Source of the DNA: Pseudomonadota bacterium
GTDB taxonomy: Bacteria > Myxococcota_A > UBA796 > UBA9615
Direction: 5' to 3'
NCBI GenBank assembly: GCA_024229515.1
Contig: JAAESI010000095.1
Coordinates: forward strand, 1-64,000
Length of the DNA: 64,000 nucleotides
Both the position numbers and the translations under genes were made by a program. Below, piece by piece: positions 8,495-16,107 of this stretch. A model generated the notes under the pieces. It searched no databases and was not told the DNA's origin. It worked only from the letters and a program-made list of their open reading frames with translations. The first letter of the stretch is position 1, and each line of letters starts with the position of its first letter.

Positions 8495-9720
8495 CGTTGT
8501 TGCGGATCGCGTGGCGCAACCTCTGGCGCCACAAGCGGAGAACCCTCATCACAGCATCGGGAATGGCCATCGCCATGGGCTTGGTGATCTCGATGTCGGC
8601 TCTTCAGGACGGCATGTTCGACATGATGGCCGACGTGATGATCCGGCAGCAGCTGGGTCACGCGCAGGTCAACCACCCGGAGTGGCCGGGCAAGCAGTCG
8701 ATGTACGACACGGTGCCCTCGTCCCTGGTGGACGGCATCCAGGCGCTGCCTGAGGTGACGGGCGCATCGGGTCGGATGTTCTCGTTCGGGCTCGCCGCCT
8801 CGGAGACGAAGGCGGGCGGCGCTCGCTACGTGGGCATCGACCCCGCGGACGACCGCGCCATCACGGACCTGTCAGCCAACCTCGTCGACGGCGCGTTCCT
8901 CGGGGACGCAGCCAAGGGTGAGGTCCTCATCGGGCAGGCGATGGCCAAGGAGCTGGAGCTGGCGATTGGGGAGGAGCTGGTCTTCCTCGGCCAGGCCGCG
9001 GACGGCTCCACCGCCAATGAGCTGCTGACCGTCGTGGGCACGTACTCCACCGGCGTCGACCAGATGGACAAGACCGGCGCCTACATGCACGTGGGCGACC
9101 TGCAGCGCATCCTCGCGCTGGACGGGCAGGTCCACCAGATCCTCGTCGTCGGCGAGCACATGGACCTAAGCGCCGAGATCGCGGCGGCGGTCTCCGGAAT
9201 CGTCGAGGACGGCGAGCACACCCAGGTCCGAGCCTGGGAGGACGCCGACCCGGCCATGGCCCAGATGATGGGCATGCGCGACGCCAGCCTCTTTGTGATG
9301 CTGTTCATCATCTTCAGCGTGGCCGGTCTGGCCGTGCTGAACACCAACTTGATGACCGTGTTCGAGCGCACCCGCGAGCTCGGCGTGCTCCGCGCCATCG
9401 GCATGACGCGGTCCAAGATGATGGCTCTGGTCATCCTCGAGAGCGTGCTCCTGACGTCGGTCGCGGTGGTCTTCGGGATCGCCCTCGGCGGGTTCCTGGA
9501 TTGGCTCCTAATCGAGTACGGCTTCCCCTACGAGACCGAAGACGGCAAGGGCTTCAGCTGGCAGGGGATCACGTTCCCCACCCGCTTCTACGGCACGGTC
9601 CGACCGTTCCCGTTCATCGTGACGACCTGCTTCGTCTTCTTCGTCGCCGTCGCGGCGGCCATCTGGCCGGCCATTCGAGCCGCGCTGCTCCGGCCCGTCC
9701 AGGCCATGAGGGAAGTCTGA
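8491..9720 (+). CDS. ABC transporter permease, FtsX/LolC type (first)
   Basis: A 409-residue MacB/LolC-type permease. One N-terminal membrane segment (about 20-40, following LLRIAWRNLWRHKRRT) is followed by a large periplasmic domain (about 45-265). Three C-terminal segments belong to the FtsX domain, which includes VFERTRELGVLRAIGMTRSKM (shown here as the conserved E-R-x-x-E-L-G-x-x-R-A-I-G pattern). FtsX-type permeases do not import; they move lipoproteins, drugs or peptides mechanically from the membrane or periplasm. The start at 8491 rather than further upstream is set by the ATGA overlap with the regulator and by the family N-terminus. It ends in TGATG overlapping the second permease. 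Confidence 0.9.
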   Translation: MTLLRIAWRNLWRHKRRTLITASGMAIAMGLVISMSALQDGMFDMMADVMIRQQLGHAQVNHPEWPGKQSMYDTVPSSLVDGIQALPEVTGASGRMFSFGLAASETKAGGARYVGIDPADDRAITDLSANLVDGAFLGDAAKGEVLIGQAMAKELELAIGEELVFLGQAADGSTANELLTVVGTYSTGVDQMDKTGAYMHVGDLQRILALDGQVHQILVVGEHMDLSAEIAAAVSGIVEDGEHTQVRAWEDADPAMAQMMGMRDASLFVMLFIIFSVAGLAVLNTNLMTVFERTRELGVLRAIGMTRSKMMALVILESVLLTSVAVVFGIALGGFLDWLLIEYGFPYETEDGKGFSWQGITFPTRFYGTVRPFPFIVTTCFVFFVAVAAAIWPAIRAALLRPVQAMREV

Positions 9721-10949
9721 TGCTGGTCCTCGCGCTCCGAAACCTGTGGCGAAACAAGCTCCGCACGGCCATCACGCTGCTCGCCATCAGCGGCGGCCTC
9801 ACGATGATCATCATGGGCAACAACCTGAACCACGGGATGTACCAGAAGATGATCCGCACCGGCATCGCGACCATCGCGGGCCACGTGGTGGTGCAGCCCG
9901 AGGGCTGGAAGGACGACCCCGACGCGGTCGAGAAGTCGATCCCCGACGCCGACGGCGTGGCCGCCAAGGTCCAGGCCGCGTGGCCCGACTCGACCGTCAC
10001 CCAGCGGAGCTTCTTCGGCGGCCTGCTCACCTCCCCCAACGGCGCTGCCGGCGTCGGCGTCACCGCCATCCAGCCCGAAGTCGAGGCCGGAATCTCGGAG
10101 TGGAACGACAAGGTCGTCGAGGGCAAGTGGCTGGAGCCCGGCGACGATCGCGGCATCCTCATCGGCGCCAAGCTGGCCGAAACGCTGGATGTCGGCATCG
10201 GCAAGAAGGTCGTGCTGATGGGGCAGGGCAAGGACGACGTCAGCAGCAAGCTGTTCCGCGTGCGCGGCATCATCCGCACCGGCTCGGCCCAGGTCGACGG
10301 CTTCGTCACCATCATGTCCGTCGGCGCGGCGCAGGTGTTCCTGGAGCAGCCCGGTGCGGTCAGCCAGGTGGCGCTGCACCTGAACGTCAGCGACGACAGC
10401 GAAGAAGCGCTCGCGGCGGTCGAGTCCGCGCTCGCCGGCGGCGCGGGGATCGAAGTGCTGGGCTGGAAGCAGGCGGTGGCGGAGGTCTACGAGTTCACCC
10501 GCACCGACCGCGCCACCAACAACAAGTTCATGTTCATCATCGGCCTCATCGTGGCGCTGGGCATCGTCAACACGATCCTCATGAGCGTCATGGAGCGCAT
10601 CCGCGAGTTCGGCGTGATGCTCGCCCTCGGCACCCCGCCGATCGAGCTGCGCAAGATGATCCTGATGGAGGGCATGCTCATCGGCCTCATCGGTGCCGCC
10701 CTCGGGCTCGGCTTCGGGAGCCTGATCACGAGCTACCTGGTCGATACCGGCATCGACTACAGCGAGATGATCGGCGAGTCGTTCGACGTCGCCGGGGTCT
10801 CCGTCAGCACCCTCATCAAGGCTGAGTGGGACTGGTTCAGCATGAGCATCTACGCGGCCGTCGCGATCGTGCTGTCCATCCTCGCCACCGTCTACCCCGC
10901 ATGGAAGGCTGGCGCGCTGCGCCCGGTCGAAGCCATGCGGCACGTCTAG
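9720..10949 (+). CDS. ABC transporter permease, FtsX/LolE type (second)
   Basis: A 409-residue paralogue of the preceding permease with the same plan: MLVLALRNLWRNKLRT, a first membrane segment at about 20-40, a periplasmic domain, then FtsX segments with MERIREFGVMLALGTPP and a final AALRPVEAMRHV-like end. Identical length and head-to-tail order suggest a LolC/LolE-like heterodimer rather than a homodimer. The ATG at 9720 overlaps the previous stop (TGATG), so translation is coupled. Substrate is unknown; the LolA-like gene downstream suggests a lipid-modified or hydrophobic cargo. Confidence 0.9.
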   Translation: MLVLALRNLWRNKLRTAITLLAISGGLTMIIMGNNLNHGMYQKMIRTGIATIAGHVVVQPEGWKDDPDAVEKSIPDADGVAAKVQAAWPDSTVTQRSFFGGLLTSPNGAAGVGVTAIQPEVEAGISEWNDKVVEGKWLEPGDDRGILIGAKLAETLDVGIGKKVVLMGQGKDDVSSKLFRVRGIIRTGSAQVDGFVTIMSVGAAQVFLEQPGAVSQVALHLNVSDDSEEALAAVESALAGGAGIEVLGWKQAVAEVYEFTRTDRATNNKFMFIIGLIVALGIVNTILMSVMERIREFGVMLALGTPPIELRKMILMEGMLIGLIGAALGLGFGSLITSYLVDTGIDYSEMIGESFDVAGVSVSTLIKAEWDWFSMSIYAAVAIVLSILATVYPAWKAGALRPVEAMRHV

Positions 10950-10957
10950 GAACCACC

Positions 10958-11641
10958 ATGGCAATCGTTGAAGTTCGGAATCTGACGCGGACCTACAAGC
11001 AGGGGAACCTCAAGGTCCCCGCCCTGCGAGGCATCGACCTGGACATCGAGCCGGGCGAGTTCACCGTGCTCATGGGCCCCAGCGGCTCGGGCAAGACGAC
11101 GCTGCTGAACCAGATCGGCGCGCTCGACATCCCCGACGGCGGCTCGATCAAGGTCGAGGGCAAAGAGCTGGCGGGCATGAAGAAGTCGGACCTGGCGAAG
11201 CTGCGGCTCGAACGCATCGGCTTCGTCTTCCAGGCCTACAACCTCATCCCCGTGCTGACCGCCTACGAGAACGCCGAGTTCGTGCTCCTGATGCAGGGCA
11301 AGAGCAAGGCGGAGCGGAAGAGCAAGGTGATGGACACGCTCAAGACCGTCGGCCTGGAGGGCATGGAGCACCGCCGCCCGACGGAGCTGTCCGGCGGGCA
11401 GCAGCAGCGCGTGGCGGTGGCCCGAGCCATCGCCGGCGGTCCGGCGCTGGTGCTCGCGGACGAGCCCACCGCGAACCTCGACAGCGCCACCGGCTACGAG
11501 CTCATCGAGACCATGAAGAAGCTGAACGAAGAGCACGGCGTGACCTTCGTCTTCGCTACGCACGATCCCAAGGTGATGGAGCATGCACGGCGCATCGTGC
11601 GGCTCGTCGACGGAAAGATCGAAGAGGACAACCACAAATGA
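10958..11641 (+). CDS. ABC transporter ATP-binding protein, LolD/MacB type
   Basis: A 227-residue ATPase, usual length for LolD. Visible motifs are Walker A GPSGSGKTT, the Q-loop in GFVFQAYNL, the signature LSGGQQQR, Walker B ALVLADEPT with the D-loop NLDS, and the switch His in FATHDPK. The LSGGQQQRVAVARA and PTANLDS strings are typical of the MacB/LolD branch. It powers the two FtsX-type permeases upstream. ATG at 10958, 8 bases after the permease stop. The stop overlaps the next start (ATGA). Confidence 0.95.
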   Translation: MAIVEVRNLTRTYKQGNLKVPALRGIDLDIEPGEFTVLMGPSGSGKTTLLNQIGALDIPDGGSIKVEGKELAGMKKSDLAKLRLERIGFVFQAYNLIPVLTAYENAEFVLLMQGKSKAERKSKVMDTLKTVGLEGMEHRRPTELSGGQQQRVAVARAIAGGPALVLADEPTANLDSATGYELIETMKKLNEEHGVTFVFATHDPKVMEHARRIVRLVDGKIEEDNHK

Positions 11642-12390
11642 AGTACTTCGCCGCTGCCGCCCTGGCCCTCGCGCTCATCGTCCCCGCCGCCTTCGCGGGG
11701 GATGCCGAGCCGAGCCTCGAAGACCTCCTCAACGGCGTCGACGACGTGCAACGCGGCGGCTCCTCGCACGCGAAAGTCTCCATGCACGTCAAGACGAGGC
11801 GCTGGGAGCGCACCATCGTCATGGAGAGCTGGTCCGAGGGGGAGGACAAGTCCCTCATCAAGATCATCTCCCCCGCCAAGGAGGCGGGCACGGCGACGCT
11901 GATGGTGGACGACAACATCTGGAACTACCTGCCCAAGGTGGACCGCACGATGAAGGTGCCGGCGTCGATGATGTCGGGCGCCTGGATGGGCTCCCACTTC
12001 AGCAACAACGACCTGGTGCGGTCGGCCCGGCTGGCCGAGGAGTTCACGTACGAGCTGAAGCAGTCCCCGAGCGAGGACGGCACCGGCCACTGGATCATCG
12101 AGTGCATCCCCAAGGAGGACGCGCCGGTGGTGTGGGGCAAGGTCGTCGTCAATGTGCGCGCCGAGGACCGGATCCCCGATGAGATCACCTACTGGGACGA
12201 GGACGGCGAGCTGGTGCGGACGATGCGGTTCGAGGACATCCAGGACGTCGCCGGCCGCAAGGTGCCGATGCGCATGATGCTGATCCCGGCCGATGAGCCC
12301 GACGAGTACACGAAGGTGACGTACGAGTCGCTGGAGTTCGATCCCGAGCTGCCGGCCTCGACGTTCACGCTCCAGAGCATCCGCAAGTAG
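11638..12390 (+). CDS. LolA-like outer-membrane lipoprotein-sorting protein
   Basis: A 250-residue protein with a cleavable Sec signal (1-20, ending AAFA-GDAE). The mature part matches the LolA-like family often annotated as outer membrane lipoprotein-sorting protein: DLLNGVDDVQRGGSSHAKVSM, an ETW-type strand, LIKIISPAKEAGTATLMVDD, N-I-W-N-Y-L-P-K and MSGAWMGSHFSNNDLVR. The fold is a half-barrel that binds acyl chains in the periplasm. Placed right after an FtsX-type ABC exporter, it likely receives cargo from the permeases. It is not the housekeeping LolA, which is shorter and not usually in such an operon. ATGA overlap with the ATPase gene. Confidence 0.85.
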   Translation: MKYFAAAALALALIVPAAFAGDAEPSLEDLLNGVDDVQRGGSSHAKVSMHVKTRRWERTIVMESWSEGEDKSLIKIISPAKEAGTATLMVDDNIWNYLPKVDRTMKVPASMMSGAWMGSHFSNNDLVRSARLAEEFTYELKQSPSEDGTGHWIIECIPKEDAPVVWGKVVVNVRAEDRIPDEITYWDEDGELVRTMRFEDIQDVAGRKVPMRMMLIPADEPDEYTKVTYESLEFDPELPASTFTLQSIRK

Positions 12391-12392
12391 CG

Positions 12393-13721
12393 ATGCGCAC
12401 GCTCGCCGCCGCGCTTCTGGGCCTGGTGCTGCTGGCACCGGCGGTGGCTGAGGCGGGGCGGATCGTCGACAAAGAGAAGATCCAGATCGACCTGGGCGGC
12501 GACGTCAAAGGCTTCTTCGACGTGCTCTTCCCCTACGAGCACCTGCTCATGCCGGAGGACCCGGTCGCCACGGCCGCGGTGGACTTCCGCTTCAAGTTCT
12601 CCGGCGACTACAGCACCTGGCTCAGCTGGGAGCTGCACCACTCGCTGACGTCCCGGTTCCGCCCCGCCGGGGACTCCGCCTTCGGGCTGAGCGCGGGCAC
12701 GCAGGGGACGGTGGCGGAGGAGGCGATCCCGCTGTCGTACGAGCTGGTGGACACGCCCAACTTCGCGTTGGACGGCCGCTTCGACCGGCTGAACGTCAGC
12801 TTTCACGTGCCCGGGTTCGACGCGACCGTGGGGCGTCAGCCGATCAGCTTCGGCTCGGGCTTGTTCTTCACCCCCATGGACCTGCTCGCACCCTACACGC
12901 CGCAGGTGGTGGACCGGGAGTACAAGCCGGGCGTCGACGCGATCCGGCTGGACGGCTACTTCGGGGCCACGGGGCGGGCGACGGGCGTGGTCGGGGTGGT
13001 CGACGAGTTCGATCTGGAAGGTCTGTTCGTGGCCGGCTACGGCGGCTTCACGGTGGTAATCACCGACATCAACTTCTTCGCCGCGAAGATCCAGCAGGAT
13101 CTCGTGTTGGGGGCCGGGGTCGCGACCTCGATCGGGCCCGTCTCGGTGCACGGCGACCTCACCGTGACGGTGCCGCTGGACGGCGAGGAGAGCTGCAAGG
13201 GCGCGGTGGACGGCGCCGATCCCGACGCCCGCTGCCCCGCCTTCGTGCGCGGCGTGGTCGGAGCGACAGCGAGGACGAACTTCGGGCTGTCGGTGATGGG
13301 CGAGCTGTACGCGCAGACCACCGGCACATCCGACGACACGGCCTACCTCAAGGTCGCCACCCGCGAGCGCTTCGCCCGCGGCGAGTTGTGGACGATGGGC
13401 AAGTTCTACGGCGGGTTCAGCATCAGCCAGGAGATCCTCCCGATCCTCATCGTGTCGGCGACGGCGATGGTCAACTGGCTCGACCCCAGCGCGCTGATCG
13501 GCCCGTCGCTGTCGTGGTCGGTGGCCGACAACGTGGACTTCGCCATCGGCGGCTTCGTGACCCTCGGGAAGCGGCCGCCGGAGGTGGATGTGCTCGATCT
13601 CATCGACCCGACGACGTTCCAGCCGGTCTCCGAGGAGGAGGCGCTGGAGATCATCGAGTCGGCGAGTGAGTTCGGGTTGGCGCCGTCGCAGGCGTACGCG
13701 CAGATGAGGTTCTACTTCTAG
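12393..13721 (+). CDS. Probable outer-membrane beta-barrel protein of the exporter operon
   Basis: A 442-residue protein with a Sec signal (1-21, ending AVAEAG). The mature chain is rich in alternating hydrophobic/polar strands with Gly and aromatic residues (FRFKFSGDYSTWLSWELHHS, FDATVGRQPISFGSGLFFTP, GFTVVITDINFFAAKIQQDL) and ends in an aromatic-Phe strand (YAQMRFYF), a good C-terminal barrel signal. It resembles porin-like DUF1302/alginate-export style barrels in outline, but I do not recognise a specific family. Starting 3 bases after the LolA-like stop, it completes an inner-membrane to outer-membrane route. It could be the exit pore or the receiving site for the carrier. Confidence 0.65.
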   Translation: MRTLAAALLGLVLLAPAVAEAGRIVDKEKIQIDLGGDVKGFFDVLFPYEHLLMPEDPVATAAVDFRFKFSGDYSTWLSWELHHSLTSRFRPAGDSAFGLSAGTQGTVAEEAIPLSYELVDTPNFALDGRFDRLNVSFHVPGFDATVGRQPISFGSGLFFTPMDLLAPYTPQVVDREYKPGVDAIRLDGYFGATGRATGVVGVVDEFDLEGLFVAGYGGFTVVITDINFFAAKIQQDLVLGAGVATSIGPVSVHGDLTVTVPLDGEESCKGAVDGADPDARCPAFVRGVVGATARTNFGLSVMGELYAQTTGTSDDTAYLKVATRERFARGELWTMGKFYGGFSISQEILPILIVSATAMVNWLDPSALIGPSLSWSVADNVDFAIGGFVTLGKRPPEVDVLDLIDPTTFQPVSEEEALEIIESASEFGLAPSQAYAQMRFYF

Positions 13722-13731
13722 TCCCGCGTGT

Positions 13732-13737
13732 CACACT
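13732..13737 (+). promoter_or_regulatory. Putative -10 box (CACACT), leaderless type
   Basis: CACACT lies 6 bases before the ATG at 13744 with no ribosome-binding site. It differs from TAnnnT at the first base, so it is one of the weaker cases in the leaderless set. Confidence 0.3.
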
Positions 13738-13743
13738 GCCGCC

Positions 13744-14964
13744 ATGCGCTGGCTGTCCCTCCTGCTCGTCCTCTGCCTGACCTCCTGCATCGGCGTCACC
13801 CTCAACGAGCTCCCCGACCCCTAGGGCAACGAACCCGGCGAGTGCGACGACGGCGCTGACAACGACAGCGACGGCGACTTCGACTGCGACGACGAGGACT
13901 GCTTCGACGCCCCCGTCTGCTGCCCCGACGCCGACAACGACGGAGTCTGCGACGAGGACGACGTCTGCGCCGACGGCAACGACGGCGTCGACACCGACGG
14001 CGACCTCGTGCCGGATGCCTGCGACCCCTGCCCCATCGACGTCACCGACGACTCGGACGGCGACGGCGTCTGCGACTCCGAGGACGAGTGCGACGGCGAC
14101 GACACCGTGGACACCGACGGCGACGGCACCGCCGACGACTGCGACCCCTGCCCCCTGGACGACCCCGACGATGTCGACGGCGACGGCGTCTGCGACTCCG
14201 ACGACGCCTGCCCCGGCTTCGACGACAGCGTCGACTCCGACGGCGACGGCCAGCCCGACGGCTGCGACCCCTGCCCCGCCGACAACCCCGATGACGCCGA
14301 CGGCGACGGCGTCTGCGACGGTATCGACGTCTGCCCCGGCGGCGACGACCTCGTCGACGGCGACACCGACGGCACCCCCGACTTCTGCGACGAGTGCCCG
14401 GCCGATCCCCTCGACCTCTGCAACTCCGGCCCCGGCGCCTGCCAGGCCGGCTCGGTCGAGATCTCCACCGCCCCCAGCGGCGACATGATGCTCTGCGACC
14501 ACCCCAGCAACGCCGTCTGCGAACAGGACCTGGAGACGCTCTGCGACGTCGGCTGGCACCTCTGCACGATGGACGAGTACAACTCCTACAACGACCTGTG
14601 GACCCAGCCCGTGACCACGTCCGAGCGCGCCCTCGGCGTCATCTTCTGCCGCGGCGCGACGAGCGCCGCGGGGCACTTCACCGTGCCCGACGCCAGCAGC
14701 AGCATCACCACCCTCGGTCAGGACGAGGTCTTCAACTGCTACTACGGCAGCTCCCGCTCCTCCTGCCCCGCCAGCTACGGCTGCAACGAGAACCAGGCCC
14801 AGGCGCTGTGCTGCCGCGACAACCCCACCTGCGGCAACGGCGTCGTCGACTCCCCTCTGGAGCAGTGCGACGACGGCAACACCAGCGACGCCGATGACTG
14901 CCTGAACGTCTGCGCGTGGCGCGTGCCCACGGCCCACTCCTTCAGCGGCACCAACTGCAACTGA
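13744..14964 (+). pseudogene. Thrombospondin type 3-repeat lipoprotein interrupted by an in-frame TAG
   Basis: From ATG 13744 the frame gives a clean lipoprotein signal (LTSC, Cys15) and then a TAG at 13822-13824 after codon 26. The same frame then runs uninterrupted to TGA 14962-14964. It encodes about six calcium-binding thrombospondin type 3 units (repeats of DGDGVCD and DACDPCP, 13840-14400), a Cys-rich middle, and a C-terminal CGNGVVD...EQCDDGN motif typical of myxobacterial Cys-rich repeats. A GTG at 14008 could start a shorter product, but that would lack a signal peptide and the first repeats. One base change (CAG or GAG to TAG) explains the interruption, so it is either a recent null allele or a sequencing error. 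The intact protein would be surface-exposed and acidic. Confidence 0.7.
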
Positions 14965-14967
14965 GCC

Positions 14968-16107
14968 CTACAGGGCGGCGCGGATCCGCAGCCCGTTGAA
15001 GGCGTGGCAGGCGTCCCCGACGAGGTCCAGATAGAACTGGAACGTCTCGGGATCGCTGGCCAGTTGATCCATCGCGGCGGGCTCGTAGACCCCCGCCTGC
15101 TTGAGCATGATCACCTGCGCCAACAGCCGCGCCTCGGCGTTGCGGAGGATCAGGTCCTCGGCATCGTTCGGCGTCCACAGCCCGTCCCGTTGCGCCTTGC
15201 TCAGCACCTCGATCAGGTGGCCCAGGAACTTGATGTCCTGGTTGTGGAGGATCGGCGCCAGCTGGGGGTAGGCCTGGATCGACTCGTCCACCAGACGCGT
15301 CTCGACCGGAACCCGGGCGAGGTACAGGTCGATCAGGGCGTCGACCCGGGCCTGCGTGTTCCCCTGCTTGGGCCAGCCCACCCCCGCACAGGCGGTCGCG
15401 CCGCCGATGAGGTGAGCGCCCCCGCAGGTGTAGGCGAAGATGTCCTGCTTGCGCTTCTGGATGGTCTCGCCGGCCGCCACCGCGCGGCGGATGAACATCG
15501 TCTCCTCTTCGACCTTGGCCAGCAGCGCGCGCGAGGCCCCCTCGGTCCCCTCCCACTCCGCGCCCGCCTGGCAGTAGGCCTGGATCGACCACGGCGAATC
15601 GTTCGGCGTGGGCAGCGCGGGATCGAAGCGGCCCTGAGACGTCTGCAACAGCGCCCGCAGCGTCGGCTTGCCCTCGGCCATCGGCTCGTCCAGCGGCACG
15701 CCCGCCTCGACGAGGGTCTTGAGGATCAGGTCGGTGTGAGGCTCGACGCGGACGTCGCCGCGGGTCTTCGCGAACGAGATGTCGGCCTCGAGGAAGTCCG
15801 TCGCGAGGACTTCGACGGCTAGCCGCCCATCGGAGGCGCGGAACTCCTGGCCCCACGCGAGGATGCCGTGGGCGAGGGCCCAGGCGTTGGCGGGATCGGC
15901 GGCTTCGCGGCTGACGACCTCGCGGAGGATGTCGCGGGCGAGGTCGGCGGCGGGGTCAGGCGTCGGCTCGGGGGTGGCGGCCGGCGTTTCAGCAGCGGTG
16001 TGCTGTTCCTCGGGCACGGGCACGGGCACGGGCACGGGATCGGGCACGGGATCGCCGCACGCCATCAGCACGCTGATGACGACGGCGGCGCTAGTCCTCT
16101 TGAGCAA
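14968..16107 (-). CDS. Uncharacterised lipoprotein with Pro/Val-rich tether
   Basis: A 379-residue lipoprotein. The TTG at 16107 is the only start that gives a signal peptide (LKRTSAAVVISVLMAC, Cys17). It lies inside the end of the upstream gene (17-base overlap), so translation is coupled. After the Cys come a D-P-V-P-type repeat and ETPAATPEPTPDP, then a mainly helical globular domain with the strings AWALAHGILAWG, DVRVEPHTDLILKTL, AYTCGGAHLIGGATACAGVG and a C-terminal YLDLVGDACHAFNGLRI. I do not recognise the family. It shares its tether, at the DNA level too, with the M19 dipeptidase gene at 19058-20173. Confidence 0.7.
   Translation of the reverse strand: MLKRTSAAVVISVLMACGDPVPDPVPVPVPVPEEQHTAAETPAATPEPTPDPAADLARDILREVVSREAADPANAWALAHGILAWGQEFRASDGRLAVEVLATDFLEADISFAKTRGDVRVEPHTDLILKTLVEAGVPLDEPMAEGKPTLRALLQTSQGRFDPALPTPNDSPWSIQAYCQAGAEWEGTEGASRALLAKVEEETMFIRRAVAAGETIQKRKQDIFAYTCGGAHLIGGATACAGVGWPKQGNTQARVDALIDLYLARVPVETRLVDESIQAYPQLAPILHNQDIKFLGHLIEVLSKAQRDGLWTPNDAEDLILRNAEARLLAQVIMLKQAGVYEPAAMDQLASDPETFQFYLDLVGDACHAFNGLRIRAAL
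16011..16052. repeat. Hexanucleotide tandem repeat (CGGGCA/CGGGAT), 7 units
   Basis: Four CGGGCA units, then CGGGAT, CGGGCA, CGGGAT. It encodes the alternating Pro-Val/Pro-Asp tether of the lipoprotein on the minus strand. Gain or loss of a unit would change tether length by two residues without a frameshift. Confidence 0.85.

Noticed and set aside
11638-12390. Calling the gene lolA
   Set aside because: It belongs to the broader LolA-like sorting-protein family found with exporters; length and context differ from the housekeeping LolA.
13822-13824. Stop codon reassignment (TAG as an amino acid)
   Set aside because: TAG ends several other intact genes in the window, and no suppressor tRNA is seen here.
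13840-14400. Periodic GACGGCGACGG-like DNA as a possible CRISPR or satellite
   Set aside because: Units are irregular in length and translate into thrombospondin type 3 calcium-binding repeats; there are no spacers.
16011-16052. Hexamer repeat as a possible CRISPR fragment or replication iteron
   Set aside because: Units are 6 bp without spacers and lie inside a coding tether; no AT-rich region or initiator gene is nearby.
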